DNA from: JACKCB01 sp964452775
GTDB taxonomy: Bacteria > Chloroflexota > Anaerolineae > Promineifilales > Promineifilaceae
Direction: 5' to 3'
Length of the DNA: 64,000 nucleotides
NCBI GenBank assembly: GCA_964452775.1
Contig: CAYVQP010000005.1
Location: forward strand, 37,636 to 101,635
Position 1 is the stretch's first letter; every line of letters starts with the position of its first letter. A program made the position numbers and the translations under genes. The notes beneath the pieces are model-generated. The model had not been told where the DNA came from. It saw only the letters and a list, made by a program, of their open reading frames with translations, and ran no database searches. Shown piece after piece: positions 60,484-64,000 of the stretch.

Positions 60484-61431
60484 CTATCGCAAGTGTTGGC
60501 GAGCCATAGCGACAGCGCCCCAGAGCGGCGCATCATCGCCCAGCGCGGCCGGCAGCACGCGCACGCCTACCTGCGGCAACGCAATGGCCTGAGCCGTCTC
60601 ACGGACGATGCGCCACCAGTCCGGGCCGCTCTTAGTAACTCCTCCACCCAATACGATCACCTCTGGATTCATCAGGTTGGTCGCATTTCCCAATCCTACG
60701 CCGATGGCGCGCGCTCCGCGCTCCAGGATTTCATTGGCCACATCATCTCCATTGGCCGCTGCTTCAGCTATTAATTCGCCGGTCATGCCCTTAACGGCTA
60801 CCCTCTCTCGCAAGTAACGGCCCTTGTCTGCTGCGCTTGTCGCCAGAAGGTCGGCGGCATCCAGAGCCATGTAAGGGCCTGACGCCAGCCGCTCCACACA
60901 GCCGCGCTTTCCGCATAGGCAGAGTGGGCCTTCCGGCTCTACGACCATGTGCCCAATTTCGCCGGCCATCCCATCTGCGCCGTGCCAGACTCTGCCATCC
61001 AACACCCAGCCGCCGCCGACCCCCGTGCTGACAGTAACGTACAGCGCGCTGTGAGTTCCTTGGGCAGCTCCATAGTAGAACTCGCCCAGCGCGCCGGCAT
61101 TGGCATCATTGTCCACAGTCACCGGAGCATCAAATCGTTCTTCAAAGAGCCGGAGCAAGGGGGTTCCTTCCCAGTTCGGGACGTGATGCGAAAGGCGCAC
61201 GATTCCGGCCACGTGATCCACAGGCCCGCCGAAGCTGATACCGATCGCCGCCGGCTTCATGGAATCCAGCATGGCAACCGCCTCCCGAAAGATGATTTCC
61301 AGGTCAGACTGGGCGCTCACCCCTACCCCAGTGTGCACACGCCGGTGCTCCTTCCAGGCGACCGCCGCCGCGTCGCAAATCCCCAGCGTGTGCTTGGTTC
61401 CTCCAAAATCAATGGCAAGTATTGTTTGCAT
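60484..61431 (-). CDS. ROK-family sugar kinase (glucokinase-like)
   Basis: A 315-residue cytoplasmic kinase. ATP motif DFGGTK (8-13), VDNDANAGALGEFYYG, STGVGGGWVLDG, the ROK zinc signature GEIGHMVVEPEGPLCLCGKRGCVERLASG with C-x-C-G-x2-G-C and the closing VIVLGGGVTKSG. It phosphorylates glucose, N-acetylglucosamine or N-acetylmannosamine; the motifs do not separate these. ATG 61431. It is monocistronic and convergent with the Agl23-like gene (11 bp apart). A 16-bp inverted repeat lies 29 bp upstream of its start. Confidence 0.87.
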   Translation of the reverse strand: MQTILAIDFGGTKHTLGICDAAAVAWKEHRRVHTGVGVSAQSDLEIIFREAVAMLDSMKPAAIGISFGGPVDHVAGIVRLSHHVPNWEGTPLLRLFEERFDAPVTVDNDANAGALGEFYYGAAQGTHSALYVTVSTGVGGGWVLDGRVWHGADGMAGEIGHMVVEPEGPLCLCGKRGCVERLASGPYMALDAADLLATSAADKGRYLRERVAVKGMTGELIAEAAANGDDVANEILERGARAIGVGLGNATNLMNPEVIVLGGGVTKSGPDWWRIVRETAQAIALPQVGVRVLPAALGDDAPLWGAVAMARQHLR

Positions 61432-61459
61432 GTTCAGGCCTCAGAGCAAGGTTCTGTTT

Positions 61460-61475
61460 GTCAATCCATATTGAC
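61460..61475. promoter_or_regulatory. Operator-like inverted repeat upstream of the ROK gene
   Basis: GTCAAT-CCAT-ATTGAC, 6-bp perfect arms, 29 bp before the ROK start and 176 bp before the lipoprotein start. Confidence 0.35.
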
Positions 61476-61650
61476 TATGCGAAGGCGGATTCGATCTTGC
61501 AATGCATGCTTCATTCAGTTTCGTCAATCCGCTTCATTTCTGCTAGGATGATGTCCAAGTGGTATCCCAGGTAGCTTCTGACTGTCTGGTAAAGAGCCAT
61601 CCGCCGGAGATGGCGGGTTGGCAGATTCCTGGCTTCGCGGGAGGATCTCA

Positions 61651-62265
61651 TTGAACACGAAGGCTGCCAAATTGCTTATTTTGCTCTTGTTGCTGTCGCT
61701 GGCTGCATGTGGTGGCGGCGGCAGTCAGGCTGCTCCTACCGAGGAGGTTGCGGCGACTCCGGCCCCACCGGCGTCCACCGAACCGCCGCAAGTGGATGAG
61801 GCAGTCGCTAGCCCGACCGCGCAGCTTTCAGACGAAGCAGCGTCCGGCGACGGCCAGGATTCCGAAGCTGCGGATAGCTCAGGCGCTCTCACCCCCACCT
61901 CCCCCGGCGACCAGGCAGAAGCCGGCGCAGCCGGCGGTCCACTCGCCACCGCCCAGGCCAGCGGCCTGCCGATCAACCCGGATCCGGTCGTGCCGGGTGA
62001 GGCATACATCATTCTCGGCACAGTCATTAACGTTGCCATGATCCCCGCGGACGCGCCGCAGTTTCTCATTGAAGGCGACAACGGCGTACGCTACCGGGTA
62101 AACGCACAGCCGGTGGCGAACATTTTCGTCGAGGACGGATCGCAGTTACTGCCCTATCAGTTCAGCCCCGGACTGCGCGTCATGGCAACTGCTTTGCTGC
62201 CGGCTGATGCGACCGCAACGGACGTAGCCCAAACGACCGATCTGGTCATCCTCTTGGACGAATGA
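61651..62265 (+). CDS. Small lipoprotein with C-terminal beta-rich domain
   Basis: A 204-residue lipoprotein from TTG 61651, with GGGAGGA 6-12 nt upstream. The signal is KLLILLLLLSLAAC with Cys as lipidation site; a low-complexity Ala/Pro/Ser/Glu linker (about 25-110) follows and a small domain of about 90 residues (YIILGTVINVAMIPADAPQFLIEGDNGVRYRVNAQPVANIFVEDGSQLLPYQFSPGLRVMATALLP) that resembles an OB- or SH3-like beta barrel. No function is known. It is divergent from the ROK gene and ends 60 bp before the HMG-CoA lyase 3' end on the other strand. Confidence 0.75.
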   Translation: MNTKAAKLLILLLLLSLAACGGGGSQAAPTEEVAATPAPPASTEPPQVDEAVASPTAQLSDEAASGDGQDSEAADSSGALTPTSPGDQAEAGAAGGPLATAQASGLPINPDPVVPGEAYIILGTVINVAMIPADAPQFLIEGDNGVRYRVNAQPVANIFVEDGSQLLPYQFSPGLRVMATALLPADATATDVAQTTDLVILLDE

Positions 62266-62325
62266 GCCGGGCATAGCAAGTCAGGCCAATCCGGCGCACC
62301 GATAGTTGCCGGTTCTACACACTCC

Positions 62326-63258
62326 TTACGGCTGATTGATCTGAGGTTCGTCCAGGCAAGTGCTCTCCCACCAGGAGCGAATTCGCCCGCCGACGGGTCG
62401 CTGGATGATTTCGTCCAAATAGGCGACTACGTCCCACAAACGCTCGAAGTCAACGCCGGTGCCGAAGCCCATCTTGTAAGCCAGGAAGACGAGGTCCTCA
62501 GTAGCCAGGTTGCCGGCTGCCCCTGGAGCAAAGGGGCATCCTCCCAGCCCACCGACGCTGCTGTCCACAATTCGCACGCCGGCCTGTATCGCCGTTGTCA
62601 CATTTGCCAGGCCGAGAACCTGGGTGTCGTGTAAATGCACAGCCAGCCGGCTCATATCTGCGCGCCGGCCGATCTGTTCCATCAACGTCCCCACTTCCAG
62701 CGGATGCGCATGGCCGATTGTGTCGGCAATCGCCAGTTCGTTGACCTCCATATCCCAAATGCGCTGCGCGAAGGCGAGCGTCTTGCGGGGATTAGTCGGA
62801 CCTTCAAACGGGCATACCCAGGCAGCCATCAGATAGACGCGAGTCCACACATTATCTTCTCGCGCCCTCTGCAGGAGTCGCGCCAATACAGCAAATGACT
62901 GTTCAGTAGACATCCGCGTATTTCGCTGGCTGAATGTCTCGCTCACGGAGACACCAAAGGCCATGCGCCGGCAGCCGGCGGCCATCGCCCGCTCGTAGCC
63001 GCGCTCATTGAAAACCAGGCCGACAAAGTCAACCGCCTTGTCCGAGTACTTCGCCACGGCGGCCGCCATGACCTGATCGGCATCAGCCATTTGGGGCACG
63101 GCTTCCGGATGAACAAAGCTGGTCAACTCGATGCGAGGGAGTCCAACCTCAACCAGCCGGTCAATCAGCGCCAACTTCTGCGCGGTCGTCACTGGCGTGG
63201 CTTCATTTTGCAGCCCATCGCGCGGGCCGACCTCATAGACATGGATGAAATCACCCAT
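62326..63258 (-). CDS. mvaB: Hydroxymethylglutaryl-CoA lyase
   Basis: A 310-residue TIM-barrel lyase that splits HMG-CoA to acetyl-CoA and acetoacetate in leucine degradation. EVGPRDGLQNE (metal and substrate site), IELTSFVHPEAVPQMADA, VSETFSQRN, IADTIGHAHP, VHLHDTQ and the active-site loop SSVGGLGGCPFAPGAAGNLATEDLVF with its catalytic Cys are all present. ATG 63258 is chosen because its ATGGGTGA overlaps the uridine kinase stop by 8 nt, giving translational coupling. The rest of the leucine pathway is not in the window. Confidence 0.93.
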   Translation of the reverse strand: MGDFIHVYEVGPRDGLQNEATPVTTAQKLALIDRLVEVGLPRIELTSFVHPEAVPQMADADQVMAAAVAKYSDKAVDFVGLVFNERGYERAMAAGCRRMAFGVSVSETFSQRNTRMSTEQSFAVLARLLQRAREDNVWTRVYLMAAWVCPFEGPTNPRKTLAFAQRIWDMEVNELAIADTIGHAHPLEVGTLMEQIGRRADMSRLAVHLHDTQVLGLANVTTAIQAGVRIVDSSVGGLGGCPFAPGAAGNLATEDLVFLAYKMGFGTGVDFERLWDVVAYLDEIIQRPVGGRIRSWWESTCLDEPQINQP

Positions 63259-63895
63259 CAGCTTCTGTTCGCCCTTGTAGCAAGACCTGCAGCCGAGAGG
63301 TGACCATATCAATGGCTACAAAGTTCAATCCGCCTTCCGGAATGATCACATCCGCATAGCGCTTGCTTGGCTCCACAAATTTCAGATGCATGGGCCGCAC
63401 CGTGCCCAGGTATTGCTCGATTATCGAATCCAGCGAGCGACCCCGCTCTTTCATGTCCCGGGTCAGCCGGCGAATAAAGCGGACATCGGCGTCGGTATCT
63501 ACGAATATTTTGATGTCCATTAACTCGCGCAGCTTGCGCTTGGTAAAGATCAGGATCCCCTCGACCATGATGATCGGCGCCGGCTGTACTGTTCTGGTCT
63601 GACTGGTGCGCTTGTGCAGGGTAAAATCATAGATTGGAACCTCCACCGCTTTGCCCTGCAGCAATTGCTCGACGTGCCGGACAAGCAGGCCGGTCTCGAG
63701 GGAGTTAGGGTGATCGTAGTTCTGCTTGGCCCGCTCTTCGAAGGGCAGATGCGGCATGTCATTGTAATAGGCGTCATGCGCCAGATGCGCCACGTGCGCC
63801 GCACCAACACCCCTCAGGATCGTTTCGGCGACCGTGGTCTTGCCGGAAGCGGTGCCGCCGGCCACTCCAAAGACGATAGGTTTGCTACGTGTCAT
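63251..63895 (-). CDS. udk: Uridine kinase
   Basis: A 214-residue P-loop kinase that phosphorylates uridine or cytidine for salvage. GVAGGTASGKTT (10-21), HDAYYND, NYDHPNS, YDFTLHKR, VEGILIF and FIRRLTRDMKERGR are uridine-kinase motifs. ATG 63895 has GAGG 8 nt upstream. A tRNA-type terminator ends only 4 nt before that ribosome site, so the gene depends on read-through of the tRNA transcript or on a promoter inside it. Its stop overlaps the HMG-CoA lyase start. Confidence 0.9.
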   Translation of the reverse strand: MTRSKPIVFGVAGGTASGKTTVAETILRGVGAAHVAHLAHDAYYNDMPHLPFEERAKQNYDHPNSLETGLLVRHVEQLLQGKAVEVPIYDFTLHKRTSQTRTVQPAPIIMVEGILIFTKRKLRELMDIKIFVDTDADVRFIRRLTRDMKERGRSLDSIIEQYLGTVRPMHLKFVEPSKRYADVIIPEGGLNFVAIDMVTSRLQVLLQGRTEADG

Positions 63896-63910
63896 GGGGG
63901 CATCCTCAAA

Positions 63911-63940
63911 CAAAAAAGCCCTGGAGGATGAGCCCAGGGC
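63911..63940 (-). terminator. Intrinsic terminator downstream of tRNA-Thr and just before udk
   Basis: Minus strand GCCCTGG, 9-nt loop, CCAGGGC, then six T (63917-63912). It lies between the tRNA and the udk ribosome site (63907-63904). Confidence 0.75.
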
Positions 63941-63955
63941 AATGTTAACAAGTGA

Positions 63956-64000
63956 AGCCACCGAAGGGACTTGAACCCTTAACCTCACGCTTACGAAGCG
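63956..64000 (-). tRNA. tRNA-Thr (anticodon CGT), 5' part beyond the window
   Basis: The visible 3' half has an anticodon loop TTCGTAA (CGT pairs with ACG) with GCGTG closing the anticodon stem, variable loop AGGTT, T stem AAGGG/CCCTT around loop TTCAAGT, and acceptor strand CGGTGGC with discriminator T. No CCA is encoded. The terminator follows 15 bp downstream on the minus strand. Confidence 0.9.

Noticed and set aside
1..64000. CRISPR arrays, rRNA, phage or transposase genes
   Set aside because: No regularly spaced repeats, rRNA-like sequence or transposase motifs were found by eye; XerD looks like the housekeeping enzyme.

Overview
The window is high-GC bacterial DNA that most resembles Chloroflexota (Anaerolineae/Caldilineae-like). 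This is inferred from gene content: two Chlor_Arch_YYY (DUF2298) membrane proteins, an Agl23-type (TIGR03663) giant membrane protein, a DUF2207 protein, a pentameric ligand-gated channel and many low-complexity Thr/Pro linkers in exported proteins. The palindrome GCCGGC is strikingly frequent. Three runs of exactly 100 N (2766-2865, 4280-4379, 49905-50004) are scaffold gaps of unknown true length. No phage, transposon, CRISPR array or rRNA was seen; one partial tRNA lies at the right edge.

Left part (1-13.1 kb): a 5'-truncated UDP-sugar pyrophosphorylase, a HAD phosphatase, an MscS channel, a gap-interrupted acyl-CoA ligase divergent from an ILVBL-like ThDP lyase (a plausible 2-hydroxyacyl-CoA cleavage pair), a GNAT protein, and a 1.9-thousand-residue NRPS (A-PCP-C-A-PCP-TE) with a good sigma-70-type promoter.

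13.3-31.6 kb: an unrecognised membrane protein, an EamA transporter, an iron-uptake operon (membrane-anchored DtxR fused to FeoA-like domains, then FeoB split into G-protein and membrane ORFs, with a DtxR-like operator over its promoter), a ligand-gated ion channel with a large extra N-terminal region, TlyA with a GDP-sugar reductase, a glycoside hydrolase with a solute-binding lipoprotein, a four-gene DUF2207 / winged-helix-zinc-ribbon / helical / SPFH-HTH module, and a solitary DUF1156-like DNA methyltransferase behind a bidirectional terminator.

31.9-46.1 kb: a PKD-CAP exported protein, a rhodanese, a cyclic-diphosphoglycerate-synthetase-like P-loop protein, XerD and purine nucleoside phosphorylase, an autoregulated-looking TetR with two 18-bp operators, a polysaccharide set (BY-kinase, Wzz, glycosyltransferase), PspA, a jelly-roll-like protein, SecG and an oligopeptide-type binding protein.

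46.3-60.5 kb: one long same-strand run of GT-C-like membrane proteins (YYY fusion, YYY, GT39-like, Agl23-NHL fusion) with an ECF sigma/anti-sigma pair inside it, probably an envelope glycosylation locus with built-in regulation. 60.5-64 kb: ROK sugar kinase, a lipoprotein, HMG-CoA lyase, uridine kinase and tRNA-Thr(CGT).

All identifications come from reading motifs and remembered family signatures; no database search was run.
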